Translations under genes and position numbers: made by a program
The notes under the pieces: generated by a model
Told to the model about the DNA's origin: nothing
Seen by the model: the letters and a program-made list of their open reading frames with translations, nothing else
Database searches by the model: none
Shown here: piece by piece, positions 21,688-30,031 of the stretch
Numbering within the stretch: position 1 is the stretch's first letter
How the letters are laid out: every line of letters starts with the position of its first letter
NCBI RefSeq assembly: GCF_001039355.2
Contig: NW_019776157.1
Span: 686,836-716,866 of the forward strand
From: Lingula anatina
Taxonomy: Eukaryota; Brachiopoda; Lingulata; Lingulida; Lingulidae
Direction: 5' to 3'
Length of the DNA: 30,031 nucleotides

Positions 21688-24600
21688 TGTATGTGTGTGA
21701 GCACGTGTGTGAGTGACTGAGAACACGTGCAAAATGGCTTGCCTTAATTTTGTGCATATGTGTTCCTCACATTGTCTCAATTACAGCAAAGTAACAGTCT
21801 TTAAGATAACAGAATGTTGCAAACCTAGCATCAGTAACGACCCTCTTCGGAGCCAGTTTTAGAGCAAAACCATGTTGTTCCTTATTACCAGTTTAAGACT
21901 GAAAGGTTTCATAGCTTCCTTGATTTACTCAGGAATTACCCTAACTCCCTATATTGCCAAACAAATATTTATAAATTCCAGTAGACCAAATTCAAAGTGT
22001 AGTCTTCTGAAAGGTCTTGCTATATTCTGTATTATTTACGAAGAGCTTGTACTTCGAATTCATGGAAATTTCTCTTTGTAGCAACTGTGAGCTGTTTCTT
22101 ATTATGGGATTGAAGGCTTCTGAGGGAAAAAGAACAGGTGCTGTAGAATTTTTGAGGAGAAAGAGTGCAAGTTTAGAGGTTCAGGTTCTGCTGTACGTGA
22201 AGACAAATAAATGTTTAAATTATCGTATTTCTTTTTATCAAGAGCTTATAAAATATGTGGGTATTACCTCCAATATTTCTAAATGACTAGGGTCATTTCA
22301 CCTGGAATGAAAATAAATGTATTCACAATTATTTGTGTATATTTATAATATACTAGTACTGTATGTGAATCTGCATGTGTTTGTCCACATGTATATGCAT
22401 GTATGCTCATGTGCCTGCATACTAGAAGGCATCTGATTTGGAGTTTTTCTAACAATTTTTTGATCTTGTATCCAGAATGATTAAAAATAAGAATGCAATT
22501 AATTGAGGTCCAAATGTTCTCAAGCTGTCTTCTTACACATTTTGGTAGTTCTTATAAAAAGATATACAATCTTTATTTGCAATCTAACAGTTCATGATTA
22601 AAACCCCTTATTTCATGAACAGAGTGTAAAAACAAGGTCATATAATATAGTACATCATCCACATTTATGTATGGGAATCAGAAAAGGGTTAACAAAGGTC
22701 AGTCAGAAGGTCAAGGTAACGATTTTGGGGGGCCAACTCCAACAGCTCAACGGGTATTAATATGTTCCTTTTACCTTGGCTTTTCTTGCCTTCCTTACCC
22801 CTGGTGTGTTCATTGAAAGCCAGGTATAAACTAATGAGGTGCTCTTTGTTAGACTTGTCCGATATTTCATTGACAAAAATCTTCACAAGGTATTGCTTCC
22901 CCTGACTGAAAAGTGTCCCGTTTATAAGTACTTTTACAAGTTATGTAGTCCCTTATAAGCTTACATAGGGTAGCTTTGATTTTTATTTCAGAAGTGAGAT
23001 ATAAATGAGCTATTTCGCCCCCTGAAATTAGAACATGATTAGAATATGAATCTTAACAAATATTTAAAAAAAATGATCAAAGTGCATTAACTAGTTATGG
23101 AATAAGAGTACACGTACTCCTTGCAACACAAATAAAAAAAAGAAGAAAAAAATGCTGATTTATGGAATATTACATGAACCCTGGATGATGTATTTTATTG
23201 AGACTTCCTCTCAGTAAACTGATACAGCAAAGGTTAGAGAGTCAGGACACCATAGCAAGCATATCTCAAGAAAAATGAAAATGATTTATAAAAACATGAC
23301 ATGCATAACATCTATAACATACTGTCTAGCACGAAAATTAATGCGCTAGCACTCCTATTGATGGTCCTGTGCTGCAGTCAGTATATATTGGTACCTTCAG
23401 TAGGAGTGCTAACGCATGAATTTTCGTGCTCCATAATGTCCTGTATTTATGATACCCTTGTTTGAAACTATCACCCTATTTCCATAGATTTTTAGATCGA
23501 TCTATCCCTGTGGGGAGTCTCACTAGATTACTGTCAGCTTGGCCGGCTTAAGCGTCTGTCCCGCCTACTAAAAGCTGTAAGGGGGTAATTAACTATGGTG
23601 CCCGCTCGACTGACTGCAATTTAGCATGAACCCCCAGGGAGTTAGGTCGATCTAAAACTTAATCTTTAGATCGATCTAAATCTCTGGGAAAGCACCCTAA
23701 GTCTTCAGGCTAACAGTCACTGGAAAAAGACAAACAGGAAAAGACAAACTGCACTGAGACACATCTGTAGTGGAATATATAAGAAGTGAACTTATCATTC
23801 TTTTACTTTACACACACACTTTCCCTTGCATCAAAACTTGTTTTAATGTTCAGAAATCCAAGCTGCATGAGATTATAACACTGAGAAGAACGATAAGGTT
23901 GATATATTTATTATACAAACACATGCCCTCTCGAGTCCTCCCATGTAAAAAAACAGATGTTAAGTTTGATAGCGGAGACAAGAGGTTATGATACCTGGTA
24001 CATGTTTAGATTGCTTAATCTGGGTTTTTTTCGTACACCTGAGTTCTTGGCAAGACTTAAAGGTCTTGTTGTTTTGAACACTGAACTTGCAAATGTTTTG
24101 TTACTCCATTTTTTCTGACCTCCCAATGAGTAATAGTTTTTTTCTTTTCAAGTGCGCAAACTAGTCATGAATAAAGGGGATTATATATTTGAAATGCTGC
24201 CTTCAAAGAAAAATAAAGTTTTTTTAAAAGAATAAATAAAGAATGAAATAGAATAAAAATCCCCCTCTTTTTTGAGGACTACCTCTCTCCCCCCCTCCAT
24301 GTTTACCTAAGTATTAGTACATGCAACAAATATTGTGTAATACTATCCAGAAATTTAACTGTATGTGACCCTAAAATCAAATGTAGTAAAAAAAAAAAAA
24401 AACTACATTCTAGTATATGGTTAAAATGATGTCTTGGCACAGTGTTTTGACTAAATATATCTTAAAAGATTGAAGATTTAATTCCAAGTTTATGAAATAG
24501 GGTTGCATTAAAATATTTTTAAATTACTTGAAAGTAAACATAGGGTTTTCTGAGGAAAGTTGATCTTTGCCGTAGTGTTACTCATAATGATGAAGTTTAA

Positions 24601-25044
24601 AACTGTTCAATTTCTACACAATAATCAGAAAGCATACCTGGAAAGCTTTTGTCCCAACACTTGGGACTTCATCAATTACACTGAAGTTATGTGGCAGTGT
24701 ATAATGAATAGCTTAGTGAGAATTAATTGTGAGTTTCACCTTATTGTGTAGAAAATGAACAGTTCTTAATTTCATTTTAATGAACTTGGGATTTGACTCC
24801 CAAATTTAAAATTGGATAACCTTTATTATTTCAATTAGAGTGTGGCCAAAATATATTGGTATAAAATCCATGAAATAAACATACGTAATTATCATTTCAG
24901 AGATGCTACCAGGCATCGAGGACTACCTCCGCACTTTCCTTGCCAAAGAATCCATGTCGTCGCTTGGGGAAAAGAAACGCCAGTATTACGTGGAACGACT
25001 GGAAGCTCTTCGACTCCCTCCATCCTTACCACCCAGACCCTCAG
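4412..25044 (+). CDS. AFAP1/AFAP1L-like actin-filament-associated adaptor, N-terminus (two exons, partial)
   Basis: Exon 1 is 4412-4436 (ATG in good context, CAACATGG; donor G/GTAAGTG). Exon 2 is 24901-25044 (acceptor ATCATTTCAG; donor TCAG/GTAAGA). Joined in phase 1 they give 56 residues starting MDKLVLLEEMLPGIEDYLRT, then LGEKK and a proline-rich end (LPPSLPPRPS). From memory, vertebrate AFAP1L1 and AFAP1L2 begin with the same pattern: MD/ME, LEQLL, a leucine-rich helix, S.T...KK. AFAP proteins are adaptors with two PH domains, an SH3/SH2-binding region and a C-terminal actin-binding coiled coil; all of those would lie beyond the right edge. The 20,464-base first intron fits the long first introns common in this family. 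The short match means a different adaptor with a similar N-terminal helix cannot be excluded. Confidence 0.6.
4492..4683 (-). pseudogene. Unidentified coding-like block (63 codons), nested in intron 1
   Basis: Open from ATG at 4683 to TGA at 4494-4492. Codon use is unlike the surrounding intron: about two thirds of third positions are G or C (GTC, TTC, CCC, AGC, CAC, GAC, AAG), as in the real exons nearby. The peptide contains NINWVHLAFEKDGHTKSS, then RCQQFIINPVTAKRS, and ends GGPEKDDST. I do not recognise the family. It could be the last exon of a nested minus-strand gene (a possible acceptor CCAACCCAG precedes CAG at about 4653), a retrocopy fragment, or chance. A plus-strand frame over the same bases is also open, which weakens the case. 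Confidence 0.33.
5547..5580 (+). repeat. GA-rich low-complexity run
   Basis: Interrupted GA/GGGA repeats. A similar short run lies at 5695-5722. Open frames on both strands here are low-complexity artefacts. Confidence 0.75.
6029..6052 (+). repeat. (GT)n followed by poly-G
   Basis: About seven GT units run into ten G. Confidence 0.85.
7961..7985 (+). repeat. 10-bp tandem repeat TTATGTTTTA
   Basis: Two full units and a partial third. Confidence 0.7.
8600..8840 (+). mobile_element. MITE family 1, copy B
   Basis: Ends read ATTTCCATAGATTTTTAGAT on the left and TTTCCCAGAGATTTAGATCG when the right end is inverted. The core is near-identical to copy C, including GTGCCCGCTCG and GCATG.ACCCCCAGGGAGTT. 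A non-autonomous element with no coding capacity. A family-2 element starts 30 bases after it. Confidence 0.85.
8871..9058. mobile_element. MITE family 2, complete copy 1
   Basis: Terminal inverted repeats of about 50 bases: left GAGCACATTCAGAAAACAGC, right inverted GAGCACATTCAGAACAGCAT, with ATCCGTGGATCAAACATGG against ACGGATTAAATATGG further in. ATG flanks both sides, a probable 3-bp target duplication. The centre contains GACACTAAATAGATTCC, shared with the other copies. No ORF. Confidence 0.85.
9466..9612 (+). repeat. 86-bp tandem duplication (two copies)
   Basis: TTGTTTG...GGGCGGAGTTCT..GAGAATC followed by GA.TCAGT occurs at about 9466-9527 and again 86 bases later at about 9552-9612. 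Confidence 0.7.
10072..10185 (+). mobile_element. MITE family 2, left-half fragment (copy 3)
   Basis: Begins GAGCGCATTCACAAGAGCGG, continues through CAGATCTGCTGATCAAATATGG and GACACTGAATAGATTC, then diverges. The right inverted repeat is missing. Confidence 0.78.
10286..10352 (-). mobile_element. Possible solitary MITE end
   Basis: On the minus strand GGGGCCTGTTTCACAAAAAA precedes CTTAAGTTAGTTTTTTTGG, an end type I associate with MITEs in marine invertebrates. No partner end was found within about 300 bases on either side, so this is a weak call. Confidence 0.25.
11404..11578. mobile_element. Inverted-repeat element with 15-bp perfect ends
   Basis: The left end GCTGGGGTAGCGCTA and the right end TAGCGCTACCCCAGC are perfect complements. 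TAT flanks both sides. Inside, TTAGCCAA occurs at 11431 and 11492 and its inverse TTGGCTAA at 11458 and 11542, giving nested palindromic structure. Length is 175 bases with no coding capacity. Confidence 0.82.
12419..12915. repeat. Degenerate tandem repeat, unit about 130-140 bp, 3-4 copies
   Basis: The anchor ACAGAAA recurs at 12442, 12582, 12717 and 12847 (steps of 140, 135 and 130). Units share GGGTCTCCAATATGTCA.ACCAT, ACAGAAAGGYACC, GGGAACTAACTTYTGTTAT and AACCAGGCTGA..ACATCTGC. The open frames across it come from the repeat structure and have no family resemblance. Confidence 0.8.
13288..13375 (-). mobile_element. MITE family 1, truncated fragment E
   Basis: AAGACCTCGTTCCCATATCT followed by CTAGGGGTTTCTTGCTAAAT resembles one end and the adjoining core of family 1 in inverted orientation. 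The other half of the element is absent. It is the most diverged copy. Confidence 0.55.
14930..15001 (+). repeat. 41-bp tandem duplication
   Basis: GTCATCTCAAAAGGTATCCT at 14930 and GTCATCTTCAAAGGTAGCCT at 14971, each followed by CTTT and a GTAGG- or ACAGG-type end. Confidence 0.65.
15037..15073 (+). repeat. (AC)n microsatellite
   Basis: About 18 perfect AC units. Confidence 0.95.
15156..15196 (+). repeat. (TC)n microsatellite
   Basis: About 20 TC units with one CC interruption. Confidence 0.95.
15826..15949 (+). repeat. Compound (AC)n(AG)n microsatellite pair
   Basis: AC units run from 15826 and turn into AG units to 15893. After a short unique spacer a second AG run occupies 15921-15949. 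Confidence 0.93.
16519..16645. mobile_element. 127-bp inverted-repeat element flanked by TTAAA
   Basis: The ends CAGGCCTACCCAACTA and TAGTTGGGTAGGCCTG are perfect 16-base inverted repeats. TTAAA lies immediately outside both ends (16514-16518 and 16646-16650). The TTAA core of that duplication is the target site of piggyBac-type transposases, so a piggyBac-dependent MITE is the likely class. Confidence 0.78.
17906..17936 (+). repeat. Poly-T run
   Basis: Thirty-one bases of T with one C. Confidence 0.9.
18131..18275 (+). repeat. 70-bp tandem duplication (two copies, diverged)
   Basis: GATTCTTTGATTC starts at 18136 and again at 18206. It is followed in both by TCT-rich text, AAAAGTACTTCAG or AAAAGTACTCAG, and GATTCA.TTC.AG. 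Confidence 0.65.
19040..19185 (+). repeat. Imperfect AAT/GATAAT low-complexity tract
   Basis: AT-rich run of AATAATA, GATAAT and similar units with no exact period. Confidence 0.6.
20224..20375 (+). repeat. 61-bp tandem repeat, about 2.5 copies
   Basis: ATCAGCTGTGTCTGGGTGCA and close variants start at 20224, 20285 and 20346, each followed by TTTCTAGT.TACTTGT and AACCTAAG in the first two copies. Confidence 0.78.
20473..20536 (+). repeat. (TC)n microsatellite
   Basis: About 32 TC units with a single T interruption near the middle. Confidence 0.95.
20756..20984 (-). mobile_element. MITE family 1, copy D (inverted)
   Basis: Read on the minus strand it matches copy A closely, including the shared GGGGAGTCTCACTAGATTAC and the subfamily text TTCGTGTCC..CGGCTGACAG. 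The terminal inverted repeats ATTCCCAGAGCTTTTAGATC and CATTTCCAGAGATTAGATCG are both visible. Confidence 0.85.
21627..21699 (+). repeat. Compound (TC)n(TG)n microsatellite
   Basis: Interrupted TC units change to TG units at about 21671. Confidence 0.93.
23328..23430. mobile_element. 103-bp foldback element with 30-bp arms
   Basis: The left arm starts AGCACGAAAATTAATGCG and the right arm ends CGCATGAATTTTCGTGCT. The two 30-base arms (23328-23357 and 23401-23430) pair at 28 of 30 positions around a 43-base loop. No clear target duplication. It ends about 30 bases before MITE family 1 copy C. Confidence 0.8.
23464..23704 (+). mobile_element. MITE family 1, copy C
   Basis: Same orientation and subfamily as copy B. 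The left end is CTATTTCCATAGATTTTTAG and the inverted right end is GCTTTCCCAGAGATTTAGAT. The full core is present. Confidence 0.86.
24901..25044 (+). CDS. AFAP-like exon 2 (48 codons)
   Basis: The exon is flanked by TTATCATTTCAG and GTAAGAC. It is visibly richer in C and G at third codon positions than the surrounding intron. It encodes an amphipathic helix (MLPGIEDYLRTFLAKE), a KK pair, a second helix (YVERLEALR) and a proline stretch. It leaves in phase 1. It is also open from its own ATG at 24903, so a shorter protein starting there is possible. Confidence 0.75.
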
Positions 25045-25235
25045 GTAAGACATATTTAGTGATCATCTTAACATTGTAAGACCTTGGGTTTCAGAGGTCA
25101 GTGTGACATTCCCTGTATCTTGTTACTTAGGCCTCATTTAGAATAGGGGACTAACTTGTCCTGTGGTGAAGTATGGCTGACCTACTTGAATACTTCCCCT
25201 CGGGATATCTATCCATTGTCTATTAGCAGNTTGAG

Positions 25236-25445
25236 AATGCGCCCTTAGAGGCCATTCAGAACAGGAGATTCGAGGAACTTCTGATCCACAGATTAAATAT
25301 GGCGGCCCATACATGAAAGATGAGCCGACTAATCTGCTGATGGTCTCCCCACCTTTGCAGATGCCATTAAACAGATTAAATCACGGCTCTGAGGTTTAAT
25401 TGCCAGATCTCTGCAAGGACTCTCACTCAGTGAATGCACACTGTT
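25236..25445 (+). mobile_element. MITE family 2-related, diverged copy 4
   Basis: GAGGCCATTCAGAACAGGAG and then ACAGATTAAATATGGCGGCC match the family-2 arm, but the centre differs and the far end is only weakly similar (GTGAATGCAC). It may be a related subfamily or a rearranged copy. It lies next to the single N at 25230. Confidence 0.5.
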
Positions 25446-27094
25446 TATACTACTTTTTTTTTTGGTTGATGTGTCAGATTCATTTTGAAAATCAAAGATA
25501 TGAGTGTAGATAGCATATTATGTTATGATTTTCATGATATGGATTATGTTACTCACTGTTGGTGCACCGAGAATAAAGGGAGACAACAACAGCCACAACT
25601 GAAAACCTGGAAACAATTTCTCACAAAAAATACTGAAAAATAGGATGTTTTCCTTCACATTTTCAAAACACACACATCCATTCATCCTTAATTAAGACAA
25701 TATGATATTATGAGAGACCGGTGAGAGTTGATGGTGACTCACCACTGTCCTGTTTTTAAATCTTATTTTATCCTAGGAACTGTGTTTATTATCAATTGAC
25801 CCATGATTATAGAGCTCGATTTTGAGAGTTGCCGAGTGCAACATCGTAAGGTGAAACAGGTTGTCCGAAGCCGAGGGTGTTTGCATAGATTGGGGTATGG
25901 AAGTGTGTGTATTTGTTTGTCAGAATTTGGGTGCATTTGTGGTAATTGGTCACCAAGTTAAAACACACACTTATTTCAACATTTTCATAATTTTTCGATT
26001 GTTTATTTCTGGTGACTTACAAAGCAGTCTGTTTGGCATAAACCAAAATCATATTATGACTTCTCCGTTACATATTCAATTACTTCTCTTTGCTCATACA
26101 TTATCCCTAATAGTCTGTTTTTTTCTGTCTATTTAGTTCTGTATATATATTGTTATTGTTTTACAGATACCACTGATATTGTAAATGTCCTAGTGTTGGT
26201 GTGTGTGAGGGTGAGTGGGAGAGATAAAAAAATAGTTTTTAAATCAATTTGTACTTTTCTTTTGGGGTTTTGCAATAAAAATTATTACTTTTCAGACATT
26301 TCTGTACATAAAATCCTTCTGTCAGTTAAGTACCACAATGTAGTCACTTAAGTTCAGTAGGCTTGATAAATGGGACCCCTTGCGTCCTGTCATCAAGTTA
26401 AAACCTCTAAAAGTTTTATTTCCTATTTCCACCCAGACTTGTCCTTTTTTGAACCCTCAGTGTATCCAGGGTCCTTTGGTCTGTGTGACTCCAGATATTT
26501 TGACCAAGTGGACCCTGGACTCGTATCACGTTTAAAGGTTGTTTTTATTTTTTCATGGCCATAATTTTTCACCCACTGCTTTTTTGTTGTTTTGCATAGA
26601 ATCCACTGAAAAGTTGAGTTATGGTGGTGTGACAGATACAGATGGTGAAATGTCGTGGATTCATCCATTTTCCAACCAAGATGTGCAAAAATAACATCAT
26701 TCACATCCAGATATTCTTGAGATGCACAGCTACCTTTTCCTTACAGTATACTAAATTTTTAGGACTCCTTACTTGGTCACTAGTGTAGACGTTTAAGATA
26801 ATTTTTGATCACCCAGAGTTTCAAAGTTGTAGTGAAGGGGAATGCTTGCTTTAGGAGGAAAATTTTATTGGTGAAAGTTTTCAGAATTATGCCCAATTTC
26901 AGGATTTTCAGTCTTCGTTTCGATCATTTTTTTTTTTCATATGGTCTTAATGCAATGAGAAATTGCTAACTACTTTTTTGGGATTTTGAGTTTTTTTCAA
27001 CTTTCACCCATAAAGTCTCTATTGGTACTCAGAAACAGTAAACGAGAGTTTTGGCTAGGTGGATGAAAGCCAGTACCATATGCCTCGGGGCAAT

Positions 27095-27130
27095 GATGGG
27101 CAATCCATAGTGTTGATGGGCGATCCATAG
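27095..27130 (+). repeat. 20-bp tandem duplication
   Basis: GATGGGCAATCCATAG at 27095 and GATGGGCGATCCATAG at 27115. Confidence 0.6.
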
Positions 27131-27395
27131 GTCTGCACTAATACAGAATTAACATTATGTTTGTGATATTTGTGTCGCGTCATGTAGTAAGTGCAAAATT
27201 TTCAAATCCACTTGAAATACCCTAGCTGCCCACTTTGCTCTTAGTGCTTTCTTCTCAGATTTTTTTTGGAGGACACAACTGTCTATCAGTGCAGATTTCC
27301 ACTGTAGAAATCTTTTGTATTTTAGGAGACAAAAGTGACATTCAGTACAGTACAATTAAAATCAGAAGTACATTATCCTTAGCTGATCTTACCAG

Positions 27396-27417
27396 TTTTT
27401 TTTTTTTTTTTTTTTTT
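27396..27417 (+). repeat. Poly-T run
   Basis: Twenty-two consecutive T. Confidence 0.9.
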
Positions 27418-28210
27418 ACTTTAGAAGTAAGAAACTTTCATAATGATTTCTAGTCTTCTTGCAAATGTGTCTAGATAAAATTAGGAAACAGCAGTTAATC
27501 AAACATTAGTATTTACGGTGATTGTTTATGAAATTTGGACAAGATAAGTAAATAACATTATTCAAATCAGTGTTATATGTTACTAGTACATTGATTTAGA
27601 AGTTTTGAAGTATAAGAACGCTTCATCACTTCAGCACTTTTTACGAGTACCTAAAATTGATAAGTCTTGAAAAATAAAATAATGGAAACATTGAAAAATT
27701 CAAGTAAATACGGTTCTGCATTTTGTCCCACAGATGTCGTCTGCTCCATCTTCAGAATGAAAGTATTGTTGTGAGCCCCAGGGGGCGATGCTCAATCAAA
27801 TCACTCTTCTTTCTTCTTGATTTTGTCACTGTGGAATAAGATGGGGCCACAGAACATGGATAAAACACAGGATTCAGGCTCTTAAGTAATATGACCTGCC
27901 ATTATACATGATTTGGGAACAAATAGTTGAAATATTGGCCCTGAATGTGGGTATTTATCAGTTGAGTGTTTCTTTGGTAACAGTTAGATTGCTATGCCTG
28001 TTTGTGAAACAATAGTTTCAAAGGGGGCCCTGATAGTGGATGATTCAAAACAATGGCAGTCATCAACCTCAATAATTATGATTAATAACTGATCGCATCA
28101 TGGCAGAATTTGAAACAAGATCTATAAATATGTCAGTCTTTAGTACAAAATATGTGACTGAAACATTTACACAGTAGAGGATTGAAGCAGACTATGAAAA
28201 ATGCATTCCT

Positions 28211-28212
<2 letters not shown>

Positions 28213-28259
<47 letters not shown>
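28213..28259 (+). repeat. (TC)n microsatellite
   Basis: About 23 uninterrupted TC units. Confidence 0.95.
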
Positions 28260-28261
<2 letters not shown>

Positions 28262-29168
28262 CCTGTGCCTTTCTATACATGCTTCAGTGACTGGCCCCCA
28301 TCCTATGTTACTAATTTAGCTCTGAAATTACAATTTTAGAAAGATTTACTTGACAAAGTGGTAGAATTTAAATAAGATATACTTGACAAAAAAGGTAGAT
28401 ATGTATCTCTGCATGACTCAAACACCTTCCAGCTTATTTCATTGCAAGTTTTTCACCCTGAATCATAAGTCCTGCATTTTCTAATACTTTAATTGTGATT
28501 TTTGTCTGTTAGAGAAACGGGAAATTGCAAGTTTTTTTTTATGTGCATGTGACTGACAAATGGATTAGAATTGTTCAGTCAGTTTTGATGTGGAAATGTT
28601 GTCATTATATGCCATAACATCAATTGCATAAATTTTTATAGTACTGATCTCAAGTATGAGTTATTGAATAGCTCGGTTGTCATAGCTGCAGATGATCACT
28701 GAAATGCTTGTTGGTATAAAAAAAAGTGTCAGTTCTCAGCATGGAATGTCTCAAGTGAATAAGACAAAGAACCCTTAAGTAGAGTATTGATTGCTTGTGG
28801 CTCAAACACTCATTAGGATGTGTTCGCATGAATAGCTTGGATACTCCCAAAGCGTCTGGTTCTCTGCATGTTCCAAAACATGATGTGTGTACTAGTACAG
28901 TTTAAGATATAACCTCTCATTTGGAGCTGGGTTAGAGTCTGATACCAACTCCCTCAAATATCTGACTTCTCTTGTCACATTTTTCCCTCTGTCAGTAAAC
29001 TGTCAGTAAATATTATATTTCTATGGGTTGGTTTGTCTGTTTGATAGTGGGTAAGACATCTCAATATAAGTTATTTCCAAATTTTGGTGAATTTTTCAGG
29101 ACAAGATAGTTGTGTAGGAAAAAATAATTACAAGGTTAATCTAAAAGGGGTATATTTAAAGAATCTTG

Positions 29169-29356
29169 GACCGCATTCTTAACAGCAGACTAGCTGCGAT
29201 CTGCGTATGAAATATGGCGACCCACTTAAAAAACTTGCGCTTTAACTCCCAAAAAGACACTGAATAGATTCCCTATGGGGAGTACACAACAAGCATTCGA
29301 GTGGGTCAGTCATATTTGATCTGCAGATCTGCTATTCCATAGTTCTGAATGCAATC
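29169..29356. mobile_element. MITE family 2, complete copy 2
   Basis: Left GACCGCATTCTTAACAGC and inverted right GATTGCATTCAGAACTATGG; both arms continue through GATCTGC and AAATATGRC. The centre GACACTGAATAGATTCC matches copies 1 and 3. TTG flanks both sides, a probable 3-bp target duplication consistent with copy 1. Confidence 0.84.
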
Positions 29357-29955
29357 TTGTATTGCCTCTCTTCTTTGAGGAGGTCTGTGCTAGCTCTTGC
29401 AGTGCTCTGCAATTTCTTGCTTCGGCTCAGGATGACAGGAATGATATAAGGGGTCTTGCACCATTGACTCAACACTAATAACAGTCAAATTATAAATGGT
29501 TTCTACTACAATATACTTTGGAACTGAACCAATTACTGTTTCACAAAAAAATGAGATATGGCAGTGAAAACCACATCAATGCAAGAACCAATCAGAACTA
29601 ATCCAATATTAAGACATCCATTGTCTGTGGGAACCTTGTTTGATGTTGATTTATGGTATTGTTTGGATCAAAAAAATAACCACAGATGGTTGGCAGAATC
29701 ACAGTAGTAGTAATTACTGATGATGTAATGAAAAGAATGGTCTTAGCCATTGTTCTGTCTTCTGTGTGAGTAAGAACCAAAACTGGCTGAGAGACAGACG
29801 GCCAAAGGAGTTAACATTTACAGAATGTCTTCCCTTCAGACAATGGCTTCCATTGATTCTTATTGCCATGCTCATTGGTCTTTACTAATTGTGGGTTATA
29901 AGACTGAGTTTTTCTTTCTGTATCAGAGTAAATGCATTTGTAAAACATACATTTT

Positions 29956-29985
29956 TATGTACAGACACAGATGTGTCTGTACATA
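29956..29985. repeat. Perfect 14-bp inverted repeat with 2-base loop
   Basis: TATGTACAGACACA, GA, TGTGTCTGTACATA. A GTC/GCC-rich run follows from about 30000 to the window edge. It could be the end of a larger repeat cut off by the edge. Confidence 0.75.
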
Positions 29986-30031
29986 TAGCCATCATCTGCG
30001 TCTGTCGTCGCCGTCGTCACAGTCGTCGCCG

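Larger units (their letters stand above)
4437..24900 (+). other. First intron of the AFAP-like gene (about 20.5 kb)
   Basis: AT-rich intronic sequence. Apart from the repeats, microsatellites and the 4492-4683 block listed separately, I see no supported exon on either strand. The longest open frames (for example 133 codons at 13514-13915, plus) have no splice context, no family resemblance and intron-like composition. Stretches 4700-5540, 5770-7950, 7990-8590, 9620-10070, 10360-11400, 11580-12410, 12920-13280, 13380-14920, 16030-16510, 16650-17900, 18280-20220 and 21700-23320 hold nothing else I can name. Confidence 0.6.
25045..30031 (+). other. Second intron of the AFAP-like gene (open at right edge)
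   Basis: After the exon 2 donor no further exon with matching phase and coding composition was recognised up to the window end. Candidate acceptors at 26166 and 27732 were examined and rejected. The stretch contains two family-2 MITE copies, a CT microsatellite, a poly-T run and a palindrome at the end. Bases 25450-27090 and 27420-28200 hold nothing else I can name. Confidence 0.5.

Noticed and set aside
25820-25890. Locally GC-richer stretch that might be an exon
   Set aside because: No acceptor in a usable phase and no family resemblance; probably intron.
26167-26210. Candidate AFAP-like exon after TTGTTTTACAG with GTGAGT donor
   Set aside because: Phase fits, but the 15-residue hydrophobic peptide does not resemble the family and the region has intron composition.
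27733-27760. Candidate exon after TTTGTCCCACAG
   Set aside because: In the required phase it is short and lacks a good donor; the attractive MSSAPSSE reading is out of phase and stops.
29598-29780. 60-codon minus-strand frame with a hydrophobic stretch
   Set aside because: No splice signals or recognisable family; hydrophobic runs are common in translated AT-rich DNA.

Overview
The window looks like nuclear DNA from an invertebrate animal. It is AT-rich and intron-rich, with canonical GT-AG introns, dense dinucleotide microsatellites, many short non-autonomous inverted-repeat elements and almost no long ORFs. The repeat texture and the overrepresented palindrome TACTAGTA suggest a marine lophotrochozoan such as a mollusc. 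That assignment is an inference from impression, not proof. One N lies at 25230. There are no rRNA genes, no recognisable tRNA genes, no CRISPR arrays and no bacterial operons.

Only two genes can be supported, and both are partial and arranged head to head. (1) On the minus strand, 1-3512 (coding) plus a 5' UTR exon up to about 3990, is the N-terminal part of an ELYS/AHCTF1 homologue, the chromatin-binding nucleoporin that seeds nuclear pore assembly. Eight coding exons, 2 to 9, splice in consistent phase into about 335 residues of the N-terminal beta-propeller. The gene runs off the left edge. (2) On the plus strand, starting at 4412, is a gene with an actin-filament-associated-protein (AFAP1/AFAP1L)-like N-terminus: an 8-codon first exon (4412-4436), a 20.5-kb first intron, a second exon at 24901-25044, and then intron to the right edge. 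The roughly 420 bp between them is a compact divergent promoter with CACGTG, YY1-like, ETS, CCAAT and DR4 nuclear-receptor-type motifs.

The rest is intron. It holds two multi-copy MITE families. Family 1 has GATCGATC-bearing ends, four near-complete copies and one fragment. Family 2 has long terminal inverted repeats, probable 3-bp target duplications, two complete copies and two partial ones. There are also three single-copy inverted-repeat elements (11404-11578, 16519-16645 flanked by TTAAA, 23328-23430), several short tandem repeats with periods of about 20 to 135 bp, and many CA/CT microsatellites.

The most interesting items are: a partial tandem duplication of an ELYS exon that leaves an in-frame alternative splice acceptor 192 bp upstream with an open frame between; an unexplained block with coding-like codon use at 4492-4683 (minus); the divergent promoter; and the MITE families. 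I found no convincing new multi-gene system.
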